8,250 nt of DNA, taken from the NCBI GenBank assembly GCA_016929875.1, contig JAFGHZ010000133.1:1-8250 (forward strand), in the 5' to 3' direction. The notes below the pieces were generated by a model, which was not told where the DNA came from, did no database searches, and saw only the letters and a list, made by a program, of their open reading frames with translations. This DNA comes from Dehalococcoidales bacterium (GTDB lineage: Bacteria > Chloroflexota > Dehalococcoidia > Dehalococcoidales > Fen-1064). Both the position numbers and the translations under genes were made by a program. Shown piece by piece: positions 1 through 7,368 of this stretch. Within the stretch, counting starts at the first letter, position 1; each line of letters opens with the position of its first letter.

Positions 1-1508
1 AGCAAATGACTGAGGCATTACGGGAAAGGGAAGAATTTTTGAATAACGTCATCGAATACACCCCCAATCCAATCTGGGTCGCGGATGAAAAAGGTACCAT
101 TATCAGAATGAACCAGGCACTCAGAGACCTCCTGAAGGTAGCCGACGAAGAAATAATCGGCAAATACAACGTCCTGAAAGACAGCCAGGTCAGAGAGCAG
201 GGGTTCCTCCCTCTGGTCAGGAGTGTATTCGAAGAAGGCAGGACCGTTCGCTTCACGATGAATTATTATACGGCGCGGGAAAAGCAGGTCGAATTAGCCA
301 GAAAAACGCACAGGGTGCTTGAAATAGTCATCTCCGCAGTTAAGGACAGGGAAGGCAAGGTTTTTAATGCAATCTGCCAGCAGAACGACGTCACCGAACG
401 CGAGCGGGCGGAAGAAGCTCTCCGGGACAGCGAGAAGAAATTCCGTAACCTGTTCGAAAACTCCGCCGACGCCATTTCCATAACATCTCCCGAAGGGCGT
501 ATCCTTGACGTTAATCGCGCCTGGGTAAATTTATTCGGCTATTCGTATGAAGAGGCTCTGAAGAACCTGCCCGTTTCTCATGTCTATGCCAGCTCCATCG
601 ACCGTGATAAGTTCCAGAAGGTACTGGAGGAGACAGGTCTGGTCAGGGATTTCGAAGTGAAGATGCACAAAAGAGATGGGACGGCGTTCGATTGCACGAT
701 GTCCTCGGTTGTGGACTATGACGACAAAGGCAATATCCGCGGATACCAGAATATAGTCCGCGATATCACGGACCGCAGGAAGGCGGAGCAGCAGTCCAGA
801 GAAATGGAAATCCTGAAACAGGTCGACCGTATGCGTTCCGAATTTTTAGCCAATGTCTCCCATGAGCTGCGTACCCCTCTCACGGCAATTAAAGGATATA
901 CCTCAACGCTCCTGCGGGAAGATGTGTCGTGGAAGGAAGCGGAACAGCGCGAGTTTTTAAAGATAATCGATGCGGAATCCGACCGCCTGACACGGCTCAT
1001 CAGCGACCTTCTGGATATGTCGCTCCTTGAAGCCGGCAAGATGGCAATGAAGAAAGGGCAAAGAAATATCTCGGACGCGATTAATGCTATCCGTCCCCGC
1101 CTTGATGTATTGTGCGCGACACGCCGTCTCACCATAGATGTCCCCGCTAATCTACCGCAGGTTAACATCGATGAGATGCGTATCGGGCAGGTTATCAGCA
1201 ATCTCGTGGATAATGCCGTGAAGCATTCGCCCGAGGGGAGTGAAATCGCCATCCGGGCGGAACTGGTACCCGGGAAAGAAATTATCGTAAGTATCAACGA
1301 CCATGGTGAGGGGATTAGCAGGGAAAACCTCTCGAAGTTGTTCAACCGTTTTGTTCAACTGGAAGAGGTATCCAGCGGGAAGAAAAAAGGTACCGGATTG
1401 GGGCTGGCTATCAGCCGGGGTATCATCGAAAACCACGGCGGCAGAATCTGGGCGGAGAGCGAATCCAGGAAAGGTTCGAAATTTATTTTTACCTTGCCCC
1501 TGCCCTGA
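1..1508 (+). CDS. PAS-PAS sensor histidine kinase, 5' partial
   Basis: This is the C-terminal part of a two-component sensor kinase, which autophosphorylates on a histidine and passes the phosphate to a response regulator not present here. The visible 500 residues (counted from the ATG at 6) hold two PAS domains at about 10-130 and 141-258. The dimerisation/phosphoacceptor region follows, with H286 in the H-box SHELRTPL. The HATPase domain has an N-box (N399, N403), G1 box DHGEGIS (432-438), F-box LFNRF (445-449) and G2 box GTGLGL (462-467). All catalytic boxes are intact. No membrane segment is visible, so this part is cytoplasmic. The reading frame is open to the window edge, and the first residues (EALREREEFLNNVIE) look like the linker that usually joins one PAS domain to the next. 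I therefore think the gene starts further upstream, and the ATG at 6 is probably internal. The signal sensed is unknown. Confidence 0.93.
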   Translation, partial: QMTEALREREEFLNNVIEYTPNPIWVADEKGTIIRMNQALRDLLKVADEEIIGKYNVLKDSQVREQGFLPLVRSVFEEGRTVRFTMNYYTAREKQVELARKTHRVLEIVISAVKDREGKVFNAICQQNDVTERERAEEALRDSEKKFRNLFENSADAISITSPEGRILDVNRAWVNLFGYSYEEALKNLPVSHVYASSIDRDKFQKVLEETGLVRDFEVKMHKRDGTAFDCTMSSVVDYDDKGNIRGYQNIVRDITDRRKAEQQSREMEILKQVDRMRSEFLANVSHELRTPLTAIKGYTSTLLREDVSWKEAEQREFLKIIDAESDRLTRLISDLLDMSLLEAGKMAMKKGQRNISDAINAIRPRLDVLCATRRLTIDVPANLPQVNIDEMRIGQVISNLVDNAVKHSPEGSEIAIRAELVPGKEIIVSINDHGEGISRENLSKLFNRFVQLEEVSSGKKKGTGLGLAISRGIIENHGGRIWAESESRKGSKFIFTLPLP

Positions 1509-1529
1509 ATTGAGCCTCTATTTATGCAG

Positions 1530-1546
1530 GGTGGGTGAAACCCGCC
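1530..1546 (+). other. Hairpin downstream of the histidine kinase
   Basis: GGTGGGT, a GAA loop and ACCCGCC form a 7-bp stem with one G-U pair, 21 bases after the kinase stop codon. No T run follows, so it is at best a weak or factor-dependent terminator or an mRNA-end stabiliser. No better terminator was seen for the kinase. Confidence 0.35.
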
Positions 1547-1575
1547 GATTGCCAATTCTCTCTTCTCCTATCTCC

Positions 1576-1597
1576 ATTCCGTGCTCCGACACGGAAT
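1576..1597. repeat. REP-like palindrome
   Basis: ATTCCGTG, a six-base spacer and CACGGAAT form a perfect 8-bp inverted repeat, followed by CCAG. The layout (ATTCC ... GGAAT followed by CCAG) resembles dispersed palindromes of the REP or neisserial dRS3 type found between genes in many bacteria. Only one copy is in this window, so the repeat status is an inference. The rest of the 278-base kinase-exporter spacer holds no gene that I can support. Confidence 0.4.
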
Positions 1598-1700
1598 CCA
1601 GACGCATTTGACCGGGCATTTCCGCAACTGCAGACGGCACATCGGTCGTGGTGACCTCGGCAATCCGGCATTTATGGTAATATTTATTTATTGCACTATT

Positions 1701-1733
1701 CTCCCTGTCGCAGCGTTACTGCCGTGGAGGGAG
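1701..1733 (+). promoter_or_regulatory. Inverted repeat in the leader of the TauE-like gene
   Basis: CTCCCT (1701-1706) and AGGGAG (1728-1733) can pair and enclose a second small stem, GCAG/CTGC, around a CGTTA loop. The structure ends 53 bases before the exporter start, so it could be an RNA leader structure or an operator. No known riboswitch class was recognised. A convincing sigma-70 promoter was not found in this spacer, although the AT-rich stretch at 1671-1690 is the likeliest place for one. Confidence 0.25.
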
Positions 1734-1786
1734 TATTTCATTGTTGCCGAAATGATTGTTCACAGTAAGAAAGGAGATTTGTCTTA

Positions 1787-2923
1787 ATGAGTGGGACCGG
1801 GGAAACAACCGCAAAAAGAAAATTCAAACTCTTTCAATCACCCTGGCTGGAATTATCGGTACTCTGTTTGTCCGTTGTTCTGTCCTACGCCGCTTTGTTG
1901 ATGATATCGAAGGGTGCGGAGATACCGCCCGGGGGCATGGCGATGAGTAATATCACCTGGTTGCTCATCGGTTTTTTTGTTTTGAGTTTTGCCATCGCCG
2001 TCATCGCTGTTCTCGCAGGTATCGGGGGAGGTGTAATTTACTCCCCTCTAATGCTGGCATTCACGCCGGTGGACAGCTTGATTATCCGCGCTACGGGACT
2101 GGTAGTGGCGATGTTCAGCGGCATCGTCTCCAGCGGGCTTTTTATGAAAACGGGGATCGCCAACTTTAAGGTCTCCATTTTCTCGACCCTCGGTTATGGT
2201 TTGGGCGGTTTTGTGGGCGCCCAGGGGGCCATTTACGTCGCCAGAAATATGGGCGCTTCCGGCGAAGGCGCGATAAGAATTATCCTGGCATGTATTGTGC
2301 TATTGCTCGTAGTCTATTTCATTCTGGGCGGCAGAAAAATGGAATGGCCGGTAGTCAAAAGGGTCGACCGCTTCAGTCGCTGGTTAGGCTTGAGACAGCC
2401 CTATTACGAGCAATCTACTAACGAAGTGGTGGACTATCAGGTAACAAGAGCAGGTTGGGGATTGTTCTGTGTTTTCTGTATCGGGCTCGTCTCCGGTTTC
2501 TTCGGTATGGGTGCCGGCTGGGCAATCGTACCGGGATTGAATCTGGTGATGGGGATACCGTTAAAAGTCGCGGCGGCTTCCAGCGGCGTGATTATCGGCA
2601 TGGGCGACTGCATTACGCTCTGGCCCTATCTGCTGATTGGCGCCATTATCCCGCTTTTCGTGGCGCCATGGTTAGTGGGGCAGATTTTGGGTGGTATCCT
2701 GGGTGCTCACGTGCTGATTAAAGCGAAATCAAAGGCTATCCGATACATACTCATCGGGATAATGTTTTACACCAGCTTCGGATTATTTGCGAACGCATTC
2801 ATAAAGATAGGGCTTATCGCCAATGTCTCCGGGGCCGTGTACCTGATAGTACTCGGGATTGTATTAGTGCTGACGATACTGGCAATTACGGAAAAACTGC
2901 CGCGCTTGAGAAAAGGAGAGTGA
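1787..2923 (+). CDS. TauE/SafE family membrane anion exporter
   Basis: A 378-residue integral membrane protein of the TauE/SafE (sulfite exporter) family, which moves small anions such as sulfite, sulfoacetate or other organosulfur and carboxylate compounds across the inner membrane. About eight or nine hydrophobic segments are visible. They include residues 20-40, 55-75, 80-95, 100-120, 130-150, 162-181, 224-256, 262-310 and 318-368 (some of these hold more than one helix). The family's internal duplication shows as two glycine-rich motifs, GIGGGVIYSPLM (78-89) and GMGAGWAIVPGL (240-251), each opening one half. A charged loop at 183-220 links the halves. The start is supported by AAGGAG at 1771-1776, ten bases before the ATG. 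The gene is followed within four bases by a small membrane protein gene, so the two probably act together. The substrate cannot be read from the sequence, and no sulfur-metabolism gene is nearby. Confidence 0.88.
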   Translation: MSGTGETTAKRKFKLFQSPWLELSVLCLSVVLSYAALLMISKGAEIPPGGMAMSNITWLLIGFFVLSFAIAVIAVLAGIGGGVIYSPLMLAFTPVDSLIIRATGLVVAMFSGIVSSGLFMKTGIANFKVSIFSTLGYGLGGFVGAQGAIYVARNMGASGEGAIRIILACIVLLLVVYFILGGRKMEWPVVKRVDRFSRWLGLRQPYYEQSTNEVVDYQVTRAGWGLFCVFCIGLVSGFFGMGAGWAIVPGLNLVMGIPLKVAAASSGVIIGMGDCITLWPYLLIGAIIPLFVAPWLVGQILGGILGAHVLIKAKSKAIRYILIGIMFYTSFGLFANAFIKIGLIANVSGAVYLIVLGIVLVLTILAITEKLPRLRKGE

Positions 2924-2927
2924 AACT

Positions 2928-3365
2928 TTGGAGAATAAAGATTCTCTGAAACAGCCCCTTCCGAACCGTCTGTACGGGACAATAATATACTGGGTATCGA
3001 TTATCGCGGCAATTATCTGTATCGTTGCGCCGGTCATCGCGCTCGCCTTCCCTGAAAGTAATGTGTTGTCCCCTCAATATCTATTTTCTACTATCTGGCA
3101 AGGCGCAAAACCAGCGGAGGTATGGGCAACCGTCGGGAATGGTTTCCCGGGAGGGCATTTCTGGATAAATAGTCTCGGCTCAGGCGACGGTTTAATTCAG
3201 ATGGGAATCGTCCTCGGTGGCTTTTGCGCCGGACTTGCGTTGCTGGGAGCTGCCGTTGGTTATCTTAAACAGAAGCCGCGTAACTTCACCTGGGCGCTGC
3301 TATCAGTGGTAATAACTGTTTTTATTTTGCTCTCCGCCATAGGAATTTACACCCAGGCTGAATGA
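2928..3365 (+). CDS. Small three-helix membrane protein, DUF1634-like, TTG start
   Basis: A 145-residue protein with three hydrophobic segments at about 18-41, 89-112 and 120-141, and a polar loop at 43-88 that probably faces outside. The start is TTG, with the Shine-Dalgarno sequence AAAAGGAG at 2911-2918 inside the last codons of the preceding exporter gene. Spacing is four bases after that stop, so translation is probably coupled. The next ATG in frame would remove most of the protein, which supports the TTG. DUF1634 proteins are small three-helix proteins encoded next to TauE/SafE genes. The size, topology and the segment GDGLIQMGIVLGG (86-98) fit that family, but I assign it by resemblance and position only. 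It is probably an accessory subunit of the exporter. The gene ends in tandem stops, TGA TAA. Confidence 0.78.
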   Translation: MENKDSLKQPLPNRLYGTIIYWVSIIAAIICIVAPVIALAFPESNVLSPQYLFSTIWQGAKPAEVWATVGNGFPGGHFWINSLGSGDGLIQMGIVLGGFCAGLALLGAAVGYLKQKPRNFTWALLSVVITVFILLSAIGIYTQAE

Positions 3366-3439
3366 TAACAATGAATGCCCGATATAAAAGAAAAGGGGAT
3401 TGAAAACCCCGAGGAATATCCCGCTTCATTAGCCTCCAT

Positions 3440-3488
3440 AAAAAGTTCAGGGTGCCCACTCATTGAGAATGGGCACCCTGAACTTTTT
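3440..3488. terminator. Bidirectional Rho-independent terminator
   Basis: Two perfectly complementary 19-base arms (3440-3458 and 3470-3488) surround an 11-base loop. The stem core is GTTCAGGGTGCCCA, flanked by five A on the left and five T on the right, so it works in both directions. It lies 74 bases after the exporter operon and 11 bases after the stop of the converging acyl-CoA synthetase gene, and it separates the two transcripts. Confidence 0.93.
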
Positions 3489-3499
3489 ATTAAGAAATC

Positions 3500-6214
3500 T
3501 TACTTAAGCAGAATCCTCGCATCGATGACCCAGTAGCCTTCTCCTTTCGGCATGACCTTCACCGGATTTAAGTCCAGCTCCGCAATTTCGGGTATGTCCT
3601 CGACCATCGCGGAGACCCTGAGCAACAGGGCTTCGATTGCGGCAGTATCACTGGGCGGTGCTCCCCGGAATCCGTCGAACATCTTGGCTATTTTGACCGA
3701 CCTTATCATATCACTGGCATCGATAGTAGTCAGCGGGTGCAGTTTGAGTGTGACGTCTTTCGCCATTTCAGCATAGATACCGCCGGAGCCGAACATCATC
3801 AATGGCCCGAAAGACGGGTCGTGCGTCACACCGACGATGGTTTCAATTCCGCCCTTCACCATCTTTTGCACCAGCACGCCTTCCATTTCATTTTGCCGCC
3901 CGATGGCTGCCAGCCGGGATTCGATGCCGTTGCATGCTTCGATAACTTTCTCTTCCGAATCGACATCGATCACCACGCCGCCGACATCCGTTTTATGGGT
4001 AATAGTTGAAGAAGCCAGTTTCACGGCGACAGGGAAGCCTATCTTCGCAGCTATTGCGGCGGCTTCTTTTGCCGTCCTGGCCGGCTTTGCTCCCGCGCTA
4101 TTAATCCCGTAATAACCCAGCAGTTCGGAAATATCTTCTGCACCCATCCATAAGGGCCTTTCGGAGGTCCGTGCCATAATATTCAGAATAAGCTTCTGTG
4201 CCTTCTCACGCTGGATATCGTGGAATTTGGGAATTGTCCCCTGCGGTTTACGGCGCATTTCTGCGTACTGGACGGCCCTTGCCAGCGCACCGACCGCTTC
4301 CTCGGGGAAGGAAAAATTAGGTACTGCCCTACCTTTGAACCTTAATTGCCCCTTGAAGCCACGGCTTCCCAGGGAACAGCTTAACAGCGGCTTCTTACAC
4401 TTCCAGAATAACGGGGCGACACGCTTTATAATCAAACCCATATCATCTTCTGTTTGCAGGAAAGGCGGGATAAATATCGTCAACACGGCATCGATATTTT
4501 TATCGGCGGCAAGTATCCTGAGTATCGCCTCGAAATCAGCTCCGGAAGCCCCCGCCGTGGTATCTATCGGATTTGAAATACTGATATCACGTTTTATAAC
4601 ATTTTTAATCTTATTAACTGTCTCTTGGGATAATTCTGGTAACTCCAGACCGTTGTTTGATGCCGCATCGGCCGCAATAATACCCGGGCCTCCGCCGTTA
4701 GTAAGTATTGCAAGTCGTCTGCCTTGCGGCAACGGCTGCGTAGAAAGAAAACTCGCTACATCGAATAACTCCTCCATCGCATTTACCCTGATGATACCGG
4801 CATGACGGAAAAGAACATCTGAGGCAACGTCAGAAGTGGCTAGAGCGCCGGTATGTGAAGCAGCCGCACGTGAGCCGGCGGCAGTGCTCCCGCTTTTCAC
4901 CACGACAATAGGCTTTTTCGCTGTTACCCGGCGTGCGACACGGGCGAATTGCCTCGAATCCCCGAAGGATTCCATATACAGCAGGATGACCTTGGTTACC
5001 GGATCCTTTTCCCAGTATTGAAGAAAATCTACACCTGATAAATCAGCCCGATTGCCCATGCTGAAGAAAGTTGAAATGCCGATATTCAAGTCGTGTGCAT
5101 TTTTCAGGATAGTCAATCCCATCGCACCGCTTTGCGAGATAAAACCGACGTTTCCTTGAGGCGGATATGTGGGAGAGAAGGTGGCATTGAGAGATATTTT
5201 AGGGTCGGTGTTGATAATACCCATGCAGTTCGGACCGATTATTCTCATACCGTAACCCAGCGCAATGTCCTTGAGTTCCTCTTCACGGGCGGCTCCCTCG
5301 GCATCACGCTCTCTAAAGCCATCGGAGATAACGATTAAAGAACGGACGCCTTTACGCCCGCATTCATCTGCAACCCTAGAAACCAGAGGTGCCGGGACAA
5401 GAATAATAGCCAGGTCTACCTTATCAGGGACATCCAGTATCGAAGGGTATGCCCTCACCGACATGATAGAACTAGCCTTGGGATTTACAGGATAGACCAC
5501 CCCTGTATAACCGTTCTGCAGTATACAACGCAGCACGATATTCCCCAGAGAATTAGTATCACGGCTGGCACCGATAACTGCCACCGACTGCGGAGACAGA
5601 ATGGTTGCTAATGAATTCACTATCGACACACGCTCTCTGGCTTCTTCTTTTTGTGTCACTCTTGCGGTACGGCTTATCGGTAAACGGATATGGTACTGAT
5701 CTGAAGTTAACTCGCTATCTATATGAAAACCGTACCCGGTGTAAACGCTCATCATCTCCTTGTTTTCCGCGGCAATTTCACCTTCGAAATGAGTGATACC
5801 CTGATTGCGGGCATAGCTGACCATCGCTTCTAGCAATTTGGTACCGACACCTTTGCCCCTGTACCCATCTTCAATCATGATTAATGTAACTTCGGCACGG
5901 TTCCTCTGGGGTAGCCGGTAATATCGTCCGGTAGCGACAATCTTCTTACGTCCGTCTTGTGTGACCTCACCGACAAATGCCATAGTATTGTCGTAGTCCA
6001 CCACGCAATAACGGATTGCATCTTCAAGCTTCATTTCTTTCGGAATATGCCGTGAGCCCCGGTAGCCAGTTTCGGAACTGATGTTACGGGCAAACTCGAA
6101 CCATGCCTCGGTGTCGCTTTGTTTAATCGGTCTGATACGTATTAGCGACCCGTCTTTCAATACCGCTTCGGTGATGTATCTTGCTGGATATGCAACCACA
6201 TTTCCCTGTGCCAT
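3500..6214 (-). CDS. GNAT acetyltransferase fused to ADP-forming acyl-CoA synthetase
   Basis: A 904-residue fusion. Residues 17-175 are a GNAT acetyltransferase domain with the acetyl-CoA loop RGKGVG at 119-124. The rest is an NDP-forming acyl-CoA synthetase: the CoA-binding Rossmann domain (VAVIGAS at 211-217, GPNCMG at 327-332), the ligase-type domain (SQSGAMG at 360-366), and a C-terminal ATP-grasp beta part from about 682. Both phosphate-carrying histidines of this family are present, H454 in SHTG and H740 in HKTDVGG. E415 lies 39 residues before H454, as in the archaeal enzyme. It could therefore make acyl-CoA from acid and ATP, or the reverse with ATP synthesis, as well as acetylate a protein or small molecule. 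The domain order matches Streptomyces PatA rather than enteric Pat. A GTG at 6223 extends the frame by three codons but overlaps the ribosome binding site AGAGGTG, so I chose the ATG at 6214. Whether it is a lysine acetylase, a metabolic enzyme or both is open. Confidence 0.93.
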   Translation of the reverse strand: MAQGNVVAYPARYITEAVLKDGSLIRIRPIKQSDTEAWFEFARNISSETGYRGSRHIPKEMKLEDAIRYCVVDYDNTMAFVGEVTQDGRKKIVATGRYYRLPQRNRAEVTLIMIEDGYRGKGVGTKLLEAMVSYARNQGITHFEGEIAAENKEMMSVYTGYGFHIDSELTSDQYHIRLPISRTARVTQKEEARERVSIVNSLATILSPQSVAVIGASRDTNSLGNIVLRCILQNGYTGVVYPVNPKASSIMSVRAYPSILDVPDKVDLAIILVPAPLVSRVADECGRKGVRSLIVISDGFRERDAEGAAREEELKDIALGYGMRIIGPNCMGIINTDPKISLNATFSPTYPPQGNVGFISQSGAMGLTILKNAHDLNIGISTFFSMGNRADLSGVDFLQYWEKDPVTKVILLYMESFGDSRQFARVARRVTAKKPIVVVKSGSTAAGSRAAASHTGALATSDVASDVLFRHAGIIRVNAMEELFDVASFLSTQPLPQGRRLAILTNGGGPGIIAADAASNNGLELPELSQETVNKIKNVIKRDISISNPIDTTAGASGADFEAILRILAADKNIDAVLTIFIPPFLQTEDDMGLIIKRVAPLFWKCKKPLLSCSLGSRGFKGQLRFKGRAVPNFSFPEEAVGALARAVQYAEMRRKPQGTIPKFHDIQREKAQKLILNIMARTSERPLWMGAEDISELLGYYGINSAGAKPARTAKEAAAIAAKIGFPVAVKLASSTITHKTDVGGVVIDVDSEEKVIEACNGIESRLAAIGRQNEMEGVLVQKMVKGGIETIVGVTHDPSFGPLMMFGSGGIYAEMAKDVTLKLHPLTTIDASDMIRSVKIAKMFDGFRGAPPSDTAAIEALLLRVSAMVEDIPEIAELDLNPVKVMPKGEGYWVIDARILLK

Positions 6215-6220
6215 AAGTAT

Positions 6221-6228
6221 CACCTCTT
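6221..6228 (-). promoter_or_regulatory. Ribosome binding site deciding the synthetase start
   Basis: On the minus strand AAGAGGTG ends six bases before the ATG at 6214. The alternative GTG start at 6223 is part of this site and cannot be served by it, so the ATG is preferred. Confidence 0.7.
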
Positions 6229-6244
6229 CTGAATGTCCTGTCTT

Positions 6245-6274
6245 ATTTTAGACTTGTTGACGCCAAATAGTAAA
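6245..6274 (-). promoter_or_regulatory. Putative sigma-70 promoter of the synthetase gene
   Basis: On the minus strand TTTACT (-35, 6269-6274) and TAAAAT (-10, 6245-6250) are separated by 18 bases, in the 132-base gap upstream of the fusion gene. Four and five of six positions match consensus. This suggests that the synthetase is transcribed on its own, although read-through from the acetyltransferase gene upstream is possible because I see no terminator between them. Confidence 0.45.
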
Positions 6275-6346
6275 GATGCCGGATTATCAGTGAGTATCGG
6301 TTTGACGGGCACACTTTGGCCGGGAAAAAAGATTAGCCATGGAACG

Positions 6347-6994
6347 CTAGTAGAAAAGACTGACCAGTATTTTGAATTCTGCCTGTGACTCGGTTACGGC
6401 TTTATCTTTAGGCGGAAATGTATTTTCGTATTTTAGGAAGTCGTTTTCATTTATCTTGTAAACTTCGCTTTCGATAAACCTGCCCGACATCTCACGAAGT
6501 GCCCCGGGTAGCAATTCAAGCCCCATCAATGCCACGGCGAATTTACCTTCGGAATTGCTGATATCGTATCTTTCGGCACACCTGAACCCGAAGCGATGAT
6601 AGTATCTCGGGTCTCCGTAAATCAAGACGGCTGTGAATCCGAGGGACTTTGCTTTGTCCAACGAGTATTTGATTAAAGCGCTCCCGACGCCTTGCTTCTG
6701 ATAAGCTGGCAGCACGCTTACCGGCCCGAAGCTGATGACTTCGTATGTTTTTCCTGCATTATCGATTACCTTACCGCGGGTATAAACGATATTCCCGATT
6801 ACCTTTCCGTTAAGTTCGGCGACAAAATCCAGTTCGGGGATGAAATCATTGCTCCCACGCATATTGTACAGGCAAAAGTGCTCGCTGCATCCGGGGACAT
6901 AAAGGTTCCAGAAAGCTTCGCGGGTCAATTCCTCGACCGCTCGGTATTCATTTTTTCGTTCGTTCCGTATTAATAAATCCACTTTACCTGCCAC
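6347..6994 (-). CDS. GNAT family N-acetyltransferase, YhbS-like
   Basis: A stand-alone acetyltransferase of up to 215 residues, expected to transfer acetyl from acetyl-CoA to an unknown amine. The acetyl-CoA-binding motif QKQGVG is at 99-104, after the beta-strand SFGPVSVLPAY. The stretch YGDPRYYHRFGF (126-137) is typical of the YhbS-like group (COG3153). The last 45 residues (about 170-215) go beyond the usual core and are rich in charged residues. The start is uncertain. The frame opens with GTG at 6994, which has no clear ribosome binding site. A second GTG at 6982 has a weak GCAGGT just upstream and would remove four residues; the first internal ATG lies too far inside the domain. The gene reads toward the acyl-CoA synthetase fusion, 132 bases away, but a functional link is not evident. 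Confidence 0.85.
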   Translation of the reverse strand: MAGKVDLLIRNERKNEYRAVEELTREAFWNLYVPGCSEHFCLYNMRGSNDFIPELDFVAELNGKVIGNIVYTRGKVIDNAGKTYEVISFGPVSVLPAYQKQGVGSALIKYSLDKAKSLGFTAVLIYGDPRYYHRFGFRCAERYDISNSEGKFAVALMGLELLPGALREMSGRFIESEVYKINENDFLKYENTFPPKDKAVTESQAEFKILVSLFY

Positions 6995-7029
6995 TTGTTA
7001 TTTGTTATTTGGAATTTGGAATCTGGTGG
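6995..7029. repeat. Degenerate 7-base tandem repeat
   Basis: Five successive 7-base units: TTGTTAT twice, TTGGAAT twice, then a diverged CTGGTGG. The array begins directly next to the GTG start at 6994 of the acetyltransferase and occupies the place where its ribosome binding site should be. G-rich, GGTGG-like sequence continues to about 7057. Confidence 0.55.
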
Positions 7030-7050
7030 TGATGGGTGGTGTGGCGGCAA

Positions 7051-7109
7051 TGGTGGGCCTTTGTAGATTCGAACCACAGACCCTCCCGATTTTATCGGGA
7101 TGCTCTAAC
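7051..7109 (-). pseudogene. tRNA-Ile-like remnant with a replaced anticodon arm
   Basis: On the minus strand this has a 3' acceptor strand AAGGCCC, discriminator A and encoded CCA, plus a complete T-arm. All are identical to the intact tRNA-Ile 318 bases away except for one base in the T-stem (7075). The two align without gaps through the D-arm 3' strand (TTAGAGC). The anticodon arm is instead a 17-base palindrome, TCCCGATAAAATCGGGA (7084-7100). The 5' acceptor strand and the 5' D-arm are missing; the nuclease gene's last codons are there instead. It cannot fold as a normal tRNA. Confidence 0.75.
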
Positions 7110-7111
7110 TA

Positions 7112-7360
7112 TCATTTACCCAGCCCCAACATTTTTGCCATGTAATCGCGGCTCTTCCACGCTTTAATATAACTTTCCCTTTGTCGGGCTTCTGATAGAG
7201 TATCGAATACTTCCGTGTAAACAACCTTCCAGGGACGGTAATATCTTGTAGAAGGAGTCTTACCTGCATTATGTTGAGCAAGCCTCATCTCAACGTCTTG
7301 TGCAGAACCGATATAATAACGCCCGGTGGGAATACTTTGTAAAACGTATACAAAAAACAT
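7112..7360 (-). CDS. Stand-alone GIY-YIG nuclease domain protein
   Basis: A single-domain GIY-YIG endonuclease of 82 residues (83 if translation begins at the TTG at 7363), of the small YhbQ/COG2827 type. Numbered from that TTG, the GIY element is YVL (6-8), the YIG element is YYIGS (16-20), R27 is the conserved helix arginine, and E63 in QRESYIKAWKSR is the metal-binding glutamate. The nuclease centre is therefore complete. Proteins of this type cut DNA, but their cellular roles are poorly known. The gene is very tightly placed. Its ATG is eight bases after the CCA end of tRNA-Ile, with no ribosome binding site, and its TGA is two bases before a tRNA-like remnant. It would be expressed from the tRNA transcript, perhaps as a nearly leaderless message released by tRNA 3' processing. 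Its position between two copies of a tRNA 3' end suggests mobility. Confidence 0.85.
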   Translation of the reverse strand: MFFVYVLQSIPTGRYYIGSAQDVEMRLAQHNAGKTPSTRYYRPWKVVYTEVFDTLSEARQRESYIKAWKSRDYMAKMLGLGK

Positions 7361-7368
7361 CAAAAATA

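Noticed and set aside
716..1345. A 209-codon open frame antisense to the histidine kinase
   Set aside because: It lies opposite a clear kinase domain, its translation is rich in Ser/Arg/Ile without any recognisable motif, and it has no promoter or ribosome binding site of note. It is a by-product of the kinase codon pattern.
1..1508. Functional link of the histidine kinase to the exporter operon
   Set aside because: They are separated by 278 bases with palindromes and no shared overlap, and no response regulator is visible, so co-orientation alone does not support regulation.
1581..1787. A possible small protein in the kinase-exporter spacer
   Set aside because: The 68-codon frame has no good ribosome binding site, starts inside the palindrome and does not resemble a protein family.
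3395..3410. A GGGG...CCCC hairpin after the small membrane protein gene
   Set aside because: It has only four base pairs around an eight-base loop and no T run. The strong terminator at 3440-3488 explains transcript ending.
4227..4805. A 192-codon open frame antisense to the acyl-CoA synthetase
   Set aside because: It is covered entirely by a strongly supported gene on the other strand and has no family features.
6995..7029. CRISPR-like repeat array
   Set aside because: The units are only 7 bases, directly adjacent with no spacers, and no cas gene is present.
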